Shown piece by piece: positions 6,880-14,959 of a stretch of DNA of 46,451 bases. Made by a program: the position numbers and the translations under genes. Every line of letters begins with the position of its first letter. Within the stretch, counting starts at the first letter, position 1. The stretch is from a virus, in the IMG/VR virus record IMGVR_UViG_3300034103_002243, positions 1 through 46,451 of that record; one strand, given 5' to 3'. The notes beneath the pieces were generated by a model. It worked only from the letters and a program-made list of their open reading frames with translations, did no database searches and was not told where the DNA came from.

Positions 6880-7764
6880 TTATGCTTGATGTGTTACAAA
6901 GTATTCAGTAATTTTACCAAAAGGTCCATTAACAACCTTAGTTACAGGTCCAATACATTCTTTACCTTGTTTAGTTAATTTGGTACATTTTCTTGACATT
7001 TTACCACCACCTGGATCATGATTCCATCCACCTCTACGATCTAACTGCCAAACCCCATCACCTTTAGTGATAGGAACCAATATACTTAACATAGAATCTT
7101 TACCATTTTTTCCTGTTTGGAAAGTTATTCCATCTATGTTTGGTTTCATTCCACCCTGAGCTAAAAATGGATTGATTTCACAAATCAAAACATTATATAA
7201 TTGGTGAATGGTATCACCACCATTCATGGCATGAGCAATTGATAATCCTGATGATGGACCATTATATGAAATTAAAAATCCTGAAGTATTTGCTTCTATT
7301 TTGATTTTATCACCCCATTTGGCTAAACCACCTTTACCTCTAAAAGCCTTACAAGATCTCCAATCAGAACCTACGATGTTATCTGAGGATATATTTTGTG
7401 TTCCTGATGTTCCTTTTGGAGCATTAGGGTCTAAACCTACAACTGTTTGTGTTTTGTTTTCTAATGGTGTTTTTTTACATCCTAACCACCCTTTGATTTT
7501 GTTATCTAATAAATCATTTAACTTCCCTCTTGTCTCAGGACCAACAATACCATCTATTCTTATATCTGTAAATGTTTGGAATTCTTTTACACAATCTTCA
7601 GTTTCTTGATCAAACTCACCTGTAACAGGAATCTTCATTAATTCTTGTACTGTTTCAACCTCATCATTTTCAACACCCATTTTCATAGGTTGAGTAAGAT
7701 ACTTAGACTCAGAAATAAATTGGATTACATTTTTTATTCTAGATATTTGTTCTTGTAGATTCAT
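6880..7764 (-). CDS. Leader-bearing peptidoglycan-binding protein
   Basis: 294 aa. Leader MNLQEQISRIKNVIQF then ISE|S at 17-20. Residues about 28-90 match a PG_binding_1 domain (VQELMKIPVTGEFDQETEDCVKEFQ, then IDGIVGPETRGKLNDLL). After a linker, a roughly 160-residue C-terminal domain contains two GG-rich loops and RRGGWNHDPGGGKMSRKCTK; it is not recognised and may be catalytic or a second binding domain. The protein could ride in the virion and engage the cell wall on entry. Its leader DNA is related to the 44-nt repeat. No classical lytic catalytic motif is visible. Confidence 0.7.
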   Translation of the reverse strand: MNLQEQISRIKNVIQFISESKYLTQPMKMGVENDEVETVQELMKIPVTGEFDQETEDCVKEFQTFTDIRIDGIVGPETRGKLNDLLDNKIKGWLGCKKTPLENKTQTVVGLDPNAPKGTSGTQNISSDNIVGSDWRSCKAFRGKGGLAKWGDKIKIEANTSGFLISYNGPSSGLSIAHAMNGGDTIHQLYNVLICEINPFLAQGGMKPNIDGITFQTGKNGKDSMLSILVPITKGDGVWQLDRRGGWNHDPGGGKMSRKCTKLTKQGKECIGPVTKVVNGPFGKITEYFVTHQA

Positions 7765-7776
7765 ATAAATAAATAT
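7765..7776 (-). promoter_or_regulatory. TATTTAT-type promoter-like element
   Basis: Minus strand reads ATATATTTATTTATATG, with the ATG being the start of the 6880-7764 gene. It is the same motif class as at 3139, 14643, 17604, 24446, 31539 and 33297. Low-complexity AT sequence makes the single site weak; the recurrence is what gives it weight. Confidence 0.35.
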
Positions 7777-7810
7777 ATGAAACTTACAAAGTTACTGAAT
7801 ATTGATAATA

Positions 7811-8068
7811 CTAAGCATCTTTAGTTTGACAGAAAATCATACAGTTGTCCCAATCCAAATTCAAATAGTCTCTAAGACCTTTCATTATATCTTGTCTATC
7901 AACACCTTTGTTGATTGTTGCCCATAATCCGTCGGTTGGTTTTAGGTACACTATGATGTGAACATTATACCTTTTTGGTGTTTTTAATACTTGGACTAAA
8001 ATGTCGTCCCTGTGAGATAGATGAGAATACACATATTTCTCTATCACTTTTGATAAATCTTTTTTCAT
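7811..8068 (-). CDS. Small alpha/beta paralogue (MKKDLSKVIEKYV)
   Basis: 85 aa, resembling the three small proteins at 878-1713: an N-terminal amphipathic helix, a beta-hairpin (RYNVHIIVYLKP), a helix (RQDIMKGLRDYLN) and a final strand (DNCMIFCQT). The start overlaps the stop of the 8068-8673 gene by one base, so translation is probably coupled. The leader-like helix lacks a clear [LI]xE site. Function unknown. Confidence 0.7.
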   Translation of the reverse strand: MKKDLSKVIEKYVYSHLSHRDDILVQVLKTPKRYNVHIIVYLKPTDGLWATINKGVDRQDIMKGLRDYLNLDWDNCMIFCQTKDA

Positions 8069-8673
8069 TACAACTCTTTTAAAGATTCCCCCGTTTCTTT
8101 GATTTTAAATTGTGTTACCTGATTGGTCCCACTATTTCCACGTTTACCTGTTAAGAATTTAAGTAAGCCACTATTGTAAAATTTATTTGGTGTATCAAAT
8201 AACTCTCCGTTGAAGTGTAGAATACCTTTTGTGTCTAATAAAACATCGTAATCAATTCCTTTGTATGTTCTAATTAACATCGTATCTTTACCAAATGAGT
8301 TGGCGATCTTTATAAGTCGGTCATCACCACTCAATGTGATTTGATCTTCTTTTATTTGATTCATATCCATTGGTGTTGCACCATAGATATTCATAAAGTT
8401 AATGAACTCACCTGTAAGTGTGTCTTCCTCATCTTTAAACCATTCACCAACAAGTCTTCGGCTGTCAAGGATTGCGTGTAAGAGTTTTTCCACCTTATCC
8501 ATATCGTCTACCATATAAGCAGAGATGATCTTATATCCTATTGGAGATTTTGTACGATTGAGTTGGTATTCTCTTTGAGTGAGAGAAATTGTTTTTCCGA
8601 TCTTTTTGTCTGTGGTGTCTAACTCACGTCCAAGTAAGTCATAGTATTCACCTAAATAGATATATCCTTCCAT
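8068..8673 (-). CDS. T5orf172-type GIY-YIG nuclease domain protein
   Basis: 201 aa. Residues 3-80 follow the T5orf172/MUG113 pattern of the GIY-YIG superfamily: GYIYLGEYYD, then KIGKT (24-28), an Arg a few residues on (REYQLNR), a GYKIISAYMVDD strand, and EKLLHAILDSRRL with GEWFK. The C-terminal part (RTYKGIDYDVLLDTKGILHFNGELFDTPN...) resembles a small RAMA-like beta domain often attached to nucleases or methylases, which is tentative. It has no leader, unlike its neighbours, and carries a TAnnTTTG element 5 nt before the ATG, suggesting independent early expression. It may act in homing, host DNA attack or repair. Confidence 0.7.
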   Translation of the reverse strand: MEGYIYLGEYYDLLGRELDTTDKKIGKTISLTQREYQLNRTKSPIGYKIISAYMVDDMDKVEKLLHAILDSRRLVGEWFKDEEDTLTGEFINFMNIYGATPMDMNQIKEDQITLSGDDRLIKIANSFGKDTMLIRTYKGIDYDVLLDTKGILHFNGELFDTPNKFYNSGLLKFLTGKRGNSGTNQVTQFKIKETGESLKEL

Positions 8674-8678
8674 AAAGG

Positions 8679-8686
8679 CAAAGATA
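8679..8686 (-). promoter_or_regulatory. TAnnTTTG promoter (TATCTTTG)
   Basis: Minus strand TATCTTTG is followed by CCTTT and then the ATG of the GIY-YIG gene. A TTG lies about 22 nt upstream of the element, near the expected -33 position. Such tight spacing predicts a leaderless or nearly leaderless transcript. Confidence 0.6.
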
Positions 8687-8700
8687 AGAAAATTATTTGA

Positions 8701-11700
8701 CTAAAACCAATAACCTCTCTCAACTGTTTCCATCATCCATGAAAGAATTGATAGTAACTCATCATTAGTTAGATTGTTTATAGTTGTTAGGTATTGGTCT
8801 TTGTCTTCTCTATGACCATATTCATCAATATGATACTCAATTATCTCAACAGCAATTTGGTCGCTGTCTTGAACCATTATGTCATTAACATACTTGGTAT
8901 TACTAAGTGGTATTTTCACACCAAAAAGAACTCCACTATTTTCACCACTATTTGGGTCATCTTCTATAACAAATTGCCTGATATATTGTTTTAATATTTC
9001 TTTAGGGTTATCTGTATGTTTTAACAACGATCTAACTTGATTGAATCCTAATCCTGTCATTTCAACAAAGTCATATAGTCCGTCTTTCTCTAATAGTTTA
9101 ACTAAAGATTTTTCTTTAATTGAGGATTCATTTATAGGATTCCATTTACAATTTGGTTTACCGTATGACCCAACATACAAATTATCTATTGGTAAATAAT
9201 CTTTAATGGTAGTTCTAACATTTATTCTCAATTTTGAAATGTGGCTTTGTATCATGGGCACATAAGAAAACTTATCATTCATTTCTTCCGTACTCATAAC
9301 AATATAAACACTATACATATCATCATCATCGTCATATGAAACATTTATATCACATACACCCACCTCGTCTTTGAATGGTTCTACAAGATCTTTAATAATA
9401 TTCAAATACTTTGGTTGTTTGTATTCTGATTCATTTATATCTCTATCGAAATGTATGTAATATTTGAAGTCCATAGGAAATACTTCCAAATCTTCCATGA
9501 CTTGTTTCCCAACTCTTTTAATAACAGAGTTAATTCCTCCACCCAATCTAATCGAGTCTTCAACATTAAAGAATATATTAACAATAACATCATCGTGTGT
9601 GTCTTCATAATACACAGTAAATTTTTTAACACTTGGATATTCGTTGGAGTTTAAATAATCTTCCACATTTTGAATCAATTTATTAAACTTTCTTTCTTGT
9701 TTAGATTCGTCAGATTCGTTTATAACATTACCTTCATCGTCATAGTCTATTTTTTGAACCTTAATAAAAATGTCTGGATTCTTATATTTCCAATCCCAAC
9801 CTAAAGCCCACCACGGAGCTAAAACAACACTATCTCCTGTCATTTCTTTAATTTCATCTATTATTCTATGAGTAAACCAATTATCGTAGTTTGCTGCGGT
9901 ATCCTCTACATCATGATAGACTTCGATAAGTGGTTTTCCTTCGTAATTTGTATTAACTTCAATAAATTCAACCTCATCAAAAAGACTATAAATCATTTCT
10001 TTTACTAACTTAAGTTTTTTGTCTTCTGATTCCATCAAATCATTCTTTGATGAATTCTCCCTTAATATTCTTCTTATTGATTCTTGTAACCTATTAGGCG
10101 AATCTTCAGGCCACGAATTTAAAACATCTTCACTACTTCCTGTTCCTTCATATTTTAGAGTTATTGCCTCTTTTGGAATATCTTGAAATGTTACAATATG
10201 TTTTGACCTTGACTCGAAATGTCTATCTTTAAACCATTTAACATCTGGAATCTTTGTTGTGTCAATAAACCAAATGTCGTCATCATATGTTGAATCAAAC
10301 CAAGATCTTTTGTTTGTTGAGTTGGTTGCAAATATTGCAGGTTTACATTTAACTCCATAACCTACATATATTTTGTAACATTCTCCAGCCCTTACTTTTA
10401 GACCATTTTCCATTATTTTATCTCTGGACATTGGGTTGGACTTGTGTATCACAATTTTATTAGGTATAACTTCTTTTCCTGCAGGAGAATAATCTTCTTC
10501 CCTTAATACTTTTCTTATTGATTCTTGAAGATCGTCCGTTGTATATTTTCTTTTCATTAACTTTTTATATCCATCACAAGAATTAACATGTGAAGCCATC
10601 ATTTCAATATTAAATGGGACAAACGATTTAATGTATTCGTGCAATTCTTCCATTAAATCCAATTCTTTATTTCGTACTGCTTGAGTTCTTGGCCATACTT
10701 TTGAATTTGGTCCACCAATAAAATAAACTTTGATTAAAAATGGAACATTATTCTTATTTAAGAAATTATATTGGTCCGTTCTTTCTTCAGGTGGTATTAT
10801 ATCAACACCACAAAAATGTTTATAATCAAAAACACCAGAAGAATCAATGATACCTTTGATTAACTTTGTTTGGTCTTTTTCACTTCTGTTTGAACTCTCG
10901 TTCATGAACTTAACCTCACCCTCACAATTATCCACAAACCACGGTGCAAAGATATACACTTTGATTCCCATAGATTTTATTGAATCTTCTAAAGAACTTA
11001 ATTCTTTAAGTATTTCATCACTATAAAAATGTCTTACAGTAGTCTTAGACCGTATGTCATATTCTTTATCGTCAGGATTGTATTCTGCCCATATATCACA
11101 AAGTCCATCCCAACTAACTAAAGATAACAATACATTTATTGCCCTTAGATTTTTGTCAATTTCACGATTATCACTTTCGTTTAAACTTTCAGACTCACCA
11201 TAAAGTTTGTCGTGTATTCTTTTCACATCTTCTTTTGAAAAAGGGAATTCTACATCATGTATATCGGTATTTTTACCATTTATTTGTCTAACATCAAAAT
11301 AACCAGAACTTTTAATTTCAGGTAAGTTGGTTTCTATCTTTCCTACAGTATTGTCATTTTGAATTGTGGCAAGGATAGTTATTAGTTTCTTTTTTTCCGC
11401 TGAAGTTAATTTACTGTCATCATAAATAAGATTCAATAAAGGCCAAGAATGCGTGCCCCATGTGTTTTTTTCAATACCTATTATTTCATATTCAATTGGG
11501 AATACAAAAAATCGAGGATCTTTAAACGCATCGTGATATTCGAAATCAACAACTCCTGTTAATCCATCCAATATTTTAGAAATTTCAGGATAGTTCTTGA
11601 ATATTTTTTTTAGGTTTTCTAACCCTCCGACCATGTCTGCAGCATCAAAAATATTACCATCTTCGATAACTTGTTTCAACTCTTGTTGGAGTCTACTTTC

Positions 11701-11730
11701 TTTTAAGATGTGTCTAATCAGTTTTCTCAT
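8701..11730 (-). CDS. 1009-aa multidomain leader protein, apparent polyprotein
   Basis: The N-terminus MRKLIRHILKE|S is the class A leader. The protein contains further [LIM]-x-E|S sites at residues 185/186 (LNE|S), 278/279 (MNE|S), 403/404 (LQE|S), 550/551 (LQE|S), 567/568 (LME|S), 672/673 (INE|S), 767/768 (INE|S) and 868/869 (INE|S). Two of these begin new leader-like helices: LQESIRKVLREE (401-412) and LQESIRRILREN (548-559). The pieces between sites are about 90-175 residues, several with the same helix-strand-strand-helix-strand order as the small proteins at 878-1713. Catalytic motifs are not evident, though 404-550 resembles an ADP-ribosyltransferase or toxin-like fold only vaguely. 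I infer a fused chain of cargo domains matured by a prohead protease. Confidence 0.75.
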   Translation of the reverse strand: MRKLIRHILKESRLQQELKQVIEDGNIFDAADMVGGLENLKKIFKNYPEISKILDGLTGVVDFEYHDAFKDPRFFVFPIEYEIIGIEKNTWGTHSWPLLNLIYDDSKLTSAEKKKLITILATIQNDNTVGKIETNLPEIKSSGYFDVRQINGKNTDIHDVEFPFSKEDVKRIHDKLYGESESLNESDNREIDKNLRAINVLLSLVSWDGLCDIWAEYNPDDKEYDIRSKTTVRHFYSDEILKELSSLEDSIKSMGIKVYIFAPWFVDNCEGEVKFMNESSNRSEKDQTKLIKGIIDSSGVFDYKHFCGVDIIPPEERTDQYNFLNKNNVPFLIKVYFIGGPNSKVWPRTQAVRNKELDLMEELHEYIKSFVPFNIEMMASHVNSCDGYKKLMKRKYTTDDLQESIRKVLREEDYSPAGKEVIPNKIVIHKSNPMSRDKIMENGLKVRAGECYKIYVGYGVKCKPAIFATNSTNKRSWFDSTYDDDIWFIDTTKIPDVKWFKDRHFESRSKHIVTFQDIPKEAITLKYEGTGSSEDVLNSWPEDSPNRLQESIRRILRENSSKNDLMESEDKKLKLVKEMIYSLFDEVEFIEVNTNYEGKPLIEVYHDVEDTAANYDNWFTHRIIDEIKEMTGDSVVLAPWWALGWDWKYKNPDIFIKVQKIDYDDEGNVINESDESKQERKFNKLIQNVEDYLNSNEYPSVKKFTVYYEDTHDDVIVNIFFNVEDSIRLGGGINSVIKRVGKQVMEDLEVFPMDFKYYIHFDRDINESEYKQPKYLNIIKDLVEPFKDEVGVCDINVSYDDDDDMYSVYIVMSTEEMNDKFSYVPMIQSHISKLRINVRTTIKDYLPIDNLYVGSYGKPNCKWNPINESSIKEKSLVKLLEKDGLYDFVEMTGLGFNQVRSLLKHTDNPKEILKQYIRQFVIEDDPNSGENSGVLFGVKIPLSNTKYVNDIMVQDSDQIAVEIIEYHIDEYGHREDKDQYLTTINNLTNDELLSILSWMMETVERGYWF

Positions 11731-12368
11731 TGCCCTTTTAATCTTCTGTATTCAGCACCATTAAGTTGTCCTAAATAAGTGTCTTCAATCCATCCTGGTA
11801 ATCTCTCTTCCCACCACAATATATCCTTCATTTTATATTTTCCATCCTTGAGAATGTGTTCTATCATTTCCTCCTCAGTTACATCATCAGGTTTTGTTAT
11901 CGGTGGAAAACAAATATCACCGTCACTATTATATACATCAAATTCATCAATATATATGTCATTTCTACCCATCTTTTTTTGGATTTCACCTAAATAAGTA
12001 TCGTCAAACCATTCCTCAAAAAGGTATTTTAAATAAGATACTCTCATAGGAAGATCTGTAGTTAAATCATCAAATACATTTTTTGGAACTCCCATTATAC
12101 CTCTATCAAGACTTCTTTCTTCAGTTTTTCTTCTATCCTCATCTCCACTGTAATCAGTATGAAAATATAAAGTAACATCCAATATTTGTTTTCCGTTTTT
12201 ACAAAATTCAAAACTATGTGTTGATTCATAATGTTTTTTATGATACATTTGTACACCATTAAAATAGTTATTCAACCATCTGTAAACAAGTTGTTCTACC
12301 TTTGGTGTAGGTTTAGCGTATTTTCTACTAACCTCATCTTCTAATATCAATTTAATTAAATTTCTCAT
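11727..12368 (-). CDS. Leader-bearing protein of unknown function
   Basis: 213 aa from the ATG at 12368, which shares a base with the upstream stop (TAATG); an earlier in-frame start (12398) would overlap the neighbour and lacks the leader. N-terminus MRNLIKLILEDE is class A, with ILE|D as a weaker cleavage-like site. Residues about 20-75 form a helix plus strands (PKVEQLVYRWLNNYF, then QILDVTLYFHTDYSGDEDRR). Two similar segments, EEWFDDTYLGEIQKK and GWIEDTYLGQLNG, suggest an internal duplication in the C-terminal half. Acidic, no catalytic motif recognised. Confidence 0.65.
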   Translation of the reverse strand: MRNLIKLILEDEVSRKYAKPTPKVEQLVYRWLNNYFNGVQMYHKKHYESTHSFEFCKNGKQILDVTLYFHTDYSGDEDRRKTEERSLDRGIMGVPKNVFDDLTTDLPMRVSYLKYLFEEWFDDTYLGEIQKKMGRNDIYIDEFDVYNSDGDICFPPITKPDDVTEEEMIEHILKDGKYKMKDILWWEERLPGWIEDTYLGQLNGAEYRRLKGQ

Positions 12369-12802
12369 TACGCATCGTATTCCTCTTGTCTTATCCAAAA
12401 TTCTAAAATTAACAGAAATGATTCTTCACCACCAGCTTGCCATTTCATACTAATTGGTATACAACTCATAATCCAATCATGGTCGGGACCTCTTTTAATC
12501 AAACCACCGTTTTCTGTGAATGTGTATTTTCCTTGAATTTTATAAACTTCATCTTCTAATCTATCAATGTGTTTAGCAAGTGAACCAAAATCATGGTCTT
12601 CATAATATGATTTAACCGTAAGTTTTGCTTGGATTTCAGTATATTTAGGGACAAATTCAATTTCACTTATTTCGACAGAGTCAATATGAGATGAAACTTG
12701 ACTTTCAAAGATATATTGAAGTTTTTGCATTGAGTTTTTAAATCTTTTTTCAAGATTGTTTTCCTCGTCTTCTTTTAATATATGTCTTATCAACTTCTTC
12801 AT
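12368..12802 (-). CDS. Leader-bearing small alpha/beta protein
   Basis: 144 aa. MKKLIRHILKE|D is the class A leader. The body begins with a helix (RFKNSMQKLQYIFESQ), then strands (SVEISEIEFVPKYTEIQAKLTVKSY), a helix and further strands, similar in order to the repeat units of the 1009-aa protein. It is coupled by overlap to genes on both sides (ATGA with 12799, TAATG with 12368). Unknown function; likely paralogous cargo. Confidence 0.7.
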   Translation of the reverse strand: MKKLIRHILKEDEENNLEKRFKNSMQKLQYIFESQVSSHIDSVEISEIEFVPKYTEIQAKLTVKSYYEDHDFGSLAKHIDRLEDEVYKIQGKYTFTENGGLIKRGPDHDWIMSCIPISMKWQAGGEESFLLILEFWIRQEEYDA

Positions 12803-13236
12803 CTATACATAAATTTATCAGGATCTAATTCTTTGGGATCGTTATATCTATCTTTTTGAATTAAGTTATCAGGAAGCATTTGGTATATGTCGTTTAATTC
12901 CTGTTTCATTTCATTATACTCTTTGTACTTTTCATCTGGATCCATAGTTTCACTTATTTTCAAAACTGAAGGTGCGTATGCTAAAATATCTTTATATAAA
13001 TCATCTTCGTGTCTTAAATAATAAGTCTTTAAATCACTATTATAAAACTCTTTTAGTTTTTTAATATCACAGATAATATTAAGGTATATTGTGAATGGAC
13101 GCTGATCATTAAGTTCCCAACCAATAATGTAAGGATATGATTTTTTAAGTAACTTAATTGCAAGATCAATTCCTTTCGTATTTGTATCTGAACCTTCCGT
13201 TTCTTCCTTTAATATATGTCTAATTAATTCTTTCAT
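12799..13236 (-). CDS. Leader-bearing small alpha/beta protein
   Basis: 145 aa. MKELIRHILKE|E leader, then a Thr/Ser-rich linker (TEGSDTNTKG) and a helix-strand-strand-helix body (DLAIKLLKKSYPY, RPFTIYLNIICD, KLKEFYNSDLKTY). The C-terminal third is helical and Asp/Met/Tyr-rich. It starts on the stop of the gene upstream (one-base overlap) and overlaps the next by 4 nt. No named family recognised. Confidence 0.7.
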   Translation of the reverse strand: MKELIRHILKEETEGSDTNTKGIDLAIKLLKKSYPYIIGWELNDQRPFTIYLNIICDIKKLKEFYNSDLKTYYLRHEDDLYKDILAYAPSVLKISETMDPDEKYKEYNEMKQELNDIYQMLPDNLIQKDRYNDPKELDPDKFMYR

Positions 13237-14636
13237 TACATTATTTCAGATAAAAACTTTTTAATGGTTCTAACAATTTTTTGTCTGTATGGATCATTTT
13301 CGTTTGAGAAGTTATCAATTGGTTCAATAACATTGTTATTTTCCAACATATCTATAATCAATCTTATTTGTTTTTTTTTATTGTCAAACATTGATATACC
13401 TAAATAATAGTCATCGTCTACTTTGAAATACACTTCTTTAAATTTAATTCGGTCATCGATATTAACTTCATTAACTTTGTGTCTTCTTACTAAGAAATTC
13501 ATAACCTTTTGGTCAATTTCTTCCGTTTCTTCTTTTATGATCTTTTTTAATATATTTTCGTTAATTTCATTTTTTGGTTTTAAAACTATGTTATAGTCTA
13601 ACTCACCTTGACCTCTTTTCATATCATTAAATAAATCGAAAAAATCAACATTCAAATCGTCACTAACTTCTTTCAAATTATTATATGTTTTATCATTATC
13701 TAAATTTACATAAACAAACCCAGGTGGAAAAAGAATATCTAACATTTTATTTCTTTTTGCACTTTTGTAAGCCCTTTCGTTTTCTTCTTTGAATTTATTT
13801 TCGTCATAATAATTAATAGCGATAGATAATATTTCGTCTTTTGAATATGGTGCGTCAGGGAAAAATCTTTTATTCAAACCTTGATTCAATGCTCTCTGAG
13901 TGTTTGCATTTTTAGCCCAATAAGCAAACATTTTAGGGTCACCTTTTTCTAATTCTTCAGGTGTATTATATTGTTTTTCTAATATTTTGTTAACATCTTG
14001 TACCATTCTTCTAGCACTTGCAAAACATCTACCACCTAATTCACCTCCTTTTGTTCTGTTGACTACAATAATTTTACCGGCCCATTCTGCATCAGTCTTG
14101 AAGTGATCTATTAAACACATTTCACCAAAAGCAGCTGTTTCTGCATCAATATAACCGTTTGAAATATTAAAGTACCTATCAAAATTACCGTGTTGTTTAA
14201 TGAAGTTTTGAACTCCAGATTTATTTCCAATTTTACAATTAGGTGCAACATCCATCTCATCTAATATTTCTTTTTCTTCTTTTGTATGTTCATTGTATCT
14301 TCTGTCCTCATCACACGTCAAACCAAAATAAACAGCATTGATATTTTTTTCCCAAATATACATGTATAACATTCTACTATACAAATTACCAAGTGACTTG
14401 TAACCACAAGTCCCACGTATTTTCAACATCATTCTACGTCTGAGAGCCGCTGCATAATATTTATCATCGTTTTTTGAAAAGTCTCTTGCGTTTTTATATT
14501 TACAAGCACGTTCTAAAACCTCTTCATCAGAATATATTCTTGGTCTACCTACTTCATCCAATTCTGATTCATAGATCGATTCCTTAGACTTTCTTGATGT
14601 TTTTTCTTTCAATATGTTTCTTATTAGATCTTTCAT
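13236..14636 (-). CDS. Leader-bearing GIY-YIG-like nuclease
   Basis: 466 aa from ATG 14636, which gives the class A leader MKDLIRNILKE; the longer frame (14663) adds only AT-rich intergenic codons. Candidate cleavage sites are LKE|K (9-12) and IYE|S (21-24). Residues about 91-202 fit a GIY-YIG nuclease core: YMYIWEKNINAVYFGLT, Arg112-113, His117, Glu172 in FGEMCLIDHF and VNRTKGGELGG (192-202). Before it, GRPRIYSDEE and an Arg-rich helix may bind DNA. A second leader-like helix, INENILKKIIKEE, lies near 355-370, so the C-terminal 100 residues may be a separate cargo module. Inferred packaged nuclease; target unknown. Confidence 0.7.
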   Translation of the reverse strand: MKDLIRNILKEKTSRKSKESIYESELDEVGRPRIYSDEEVLERACKYKNARDFSKNDDKYYAAALRRRMMLKIRGTCGYKSLGNLYSRMLYMYIWEKNINAVYFGLTCDEDRRYNEHTKEEKEILDEMDVAPNCKIGNKSGVQNFIKQHGNFDRYFNISNGYIDAETAAFGEMCLIDHFKTDAEWAGKIIVVNRTKGGELGGRCFASARRMVQDVNKILEKQYNTPEELEKGDPKMFAYWAKNANTQRALNQGLNKRFFPDAPYSKDEILSIAINYYDENKFKEENERAYKSAKRNKMLDILFPPGFVYVNLDNDKTYNNLKEVSDDLNVDFFDLFNDMKRGQGELDYNIVLKPKNEINENILKKIIKEETEEIDQKVMNFLVRRHKVNEVNIDDRIKFKEVYFKVDDDYYLGISMFDNKKKQIRLIIDMLENNNVIEPIDNFSNENDPYRQKIVRTIKKFLSEIM

Positions 14637-14642
14637 ACTTTT

Positions 14643-14650
14643 ATAAATAT
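14643..14650 (-). promoter_or_regulatory. TATTTAT-type promoter-like element
   Basis: Minus strand GATATTTATAA lies 6 nt before the ATG at 14636. The same bases read on the plus strand include TATAAATA (14642-14649), the T4 late-promoter word, 26 nt before the plus-strand gene at 14676, so its direction is ambiguous here. Confidence 0.4.
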
Positions 14651-14663
14651 CGATTATTTTCAT

Positions 14664-14671
14664 TATCTTTG
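14664..14671 (+). promoter_or_regulatory. TAnnTTTG promoter (TATCTTTG)
   Basis: TATCTTTG then TAGT then the ATG at 14676. The spacing is the same 4 nt as at 21592, 24830 and 34509. The predicted transcript would start at or within a few bases of the start codon. Confidence 0.6.
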
Positions 14672-14675
14672 TAGT

Positions 14676-14957
14676 ATGAAAAAGATATTCGCATACATCT
14701 TAGTAAATATGTTCACTTGGAACCCTGACAAGTCTTTAGAGATTGTTAGAGAATTTATGGGTGATGAGGTTGGCACTCAAAAAAAATCATTTCCTGTGGT
14801 TAAAAAATCTCAGGTTAATAATCCTACCTCAAACCCTAAATCAAAGAAGGAAGAGGTACTACAAAGTTTGGAGTATTTGAAGTCGAAACAAGTTAAGACC
14901 AAGCAAGATAAAGATTCCATCTACACTTTGGAGATGGTCCTAAAGAGTATGGGTTAG
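14676..14957 (+). CDS. Small basic plus-strand protein, unknown
   Basis: 93 aa. The N-terminus (MKKIFAYILVNMFTWNP) is hydrophobic but too short and polar to be sure of a membrane anchor. The middle is a Lys/Ser/Pro-rich linker (about 33-60), and the C-terminus is a helical KxxKTKQDKDSIYTLEMVLKSMG segment. It lies alone on the plus strand between long minus-strand genes, ends 2 nt before the convergent DHH gene and has its own TAnnTTTG element. No family recognised; an early regulatory peptide is plausible. Confidence 0.65.
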   Translation: MKKIFAYILVNMFTWNPDKSLEIVREFMGDEVGTQKKSFPVVKKSQVNNPTSNPKSKKEEVLQSLEYLKSKQVKTKQDKDSIYTLEMVLKSMG

Positions 14958-14959
14958 AA

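Noticed and set aside
9435-9654. Paired small frames on both strands inside the 1009-aa gene
   Set aside because: They are out-of-frame shadows of the long coding sequence.
14642-14649. T4-type late promoter TATAAATA for the plus-strand gene at 14676
   Set aside because: The same bases fit the minus-strand TATTTAT class before 14636, and the plus-strand gene already has a well-placed TAnnTTTG element, so I did not assign a T4-type promoter.
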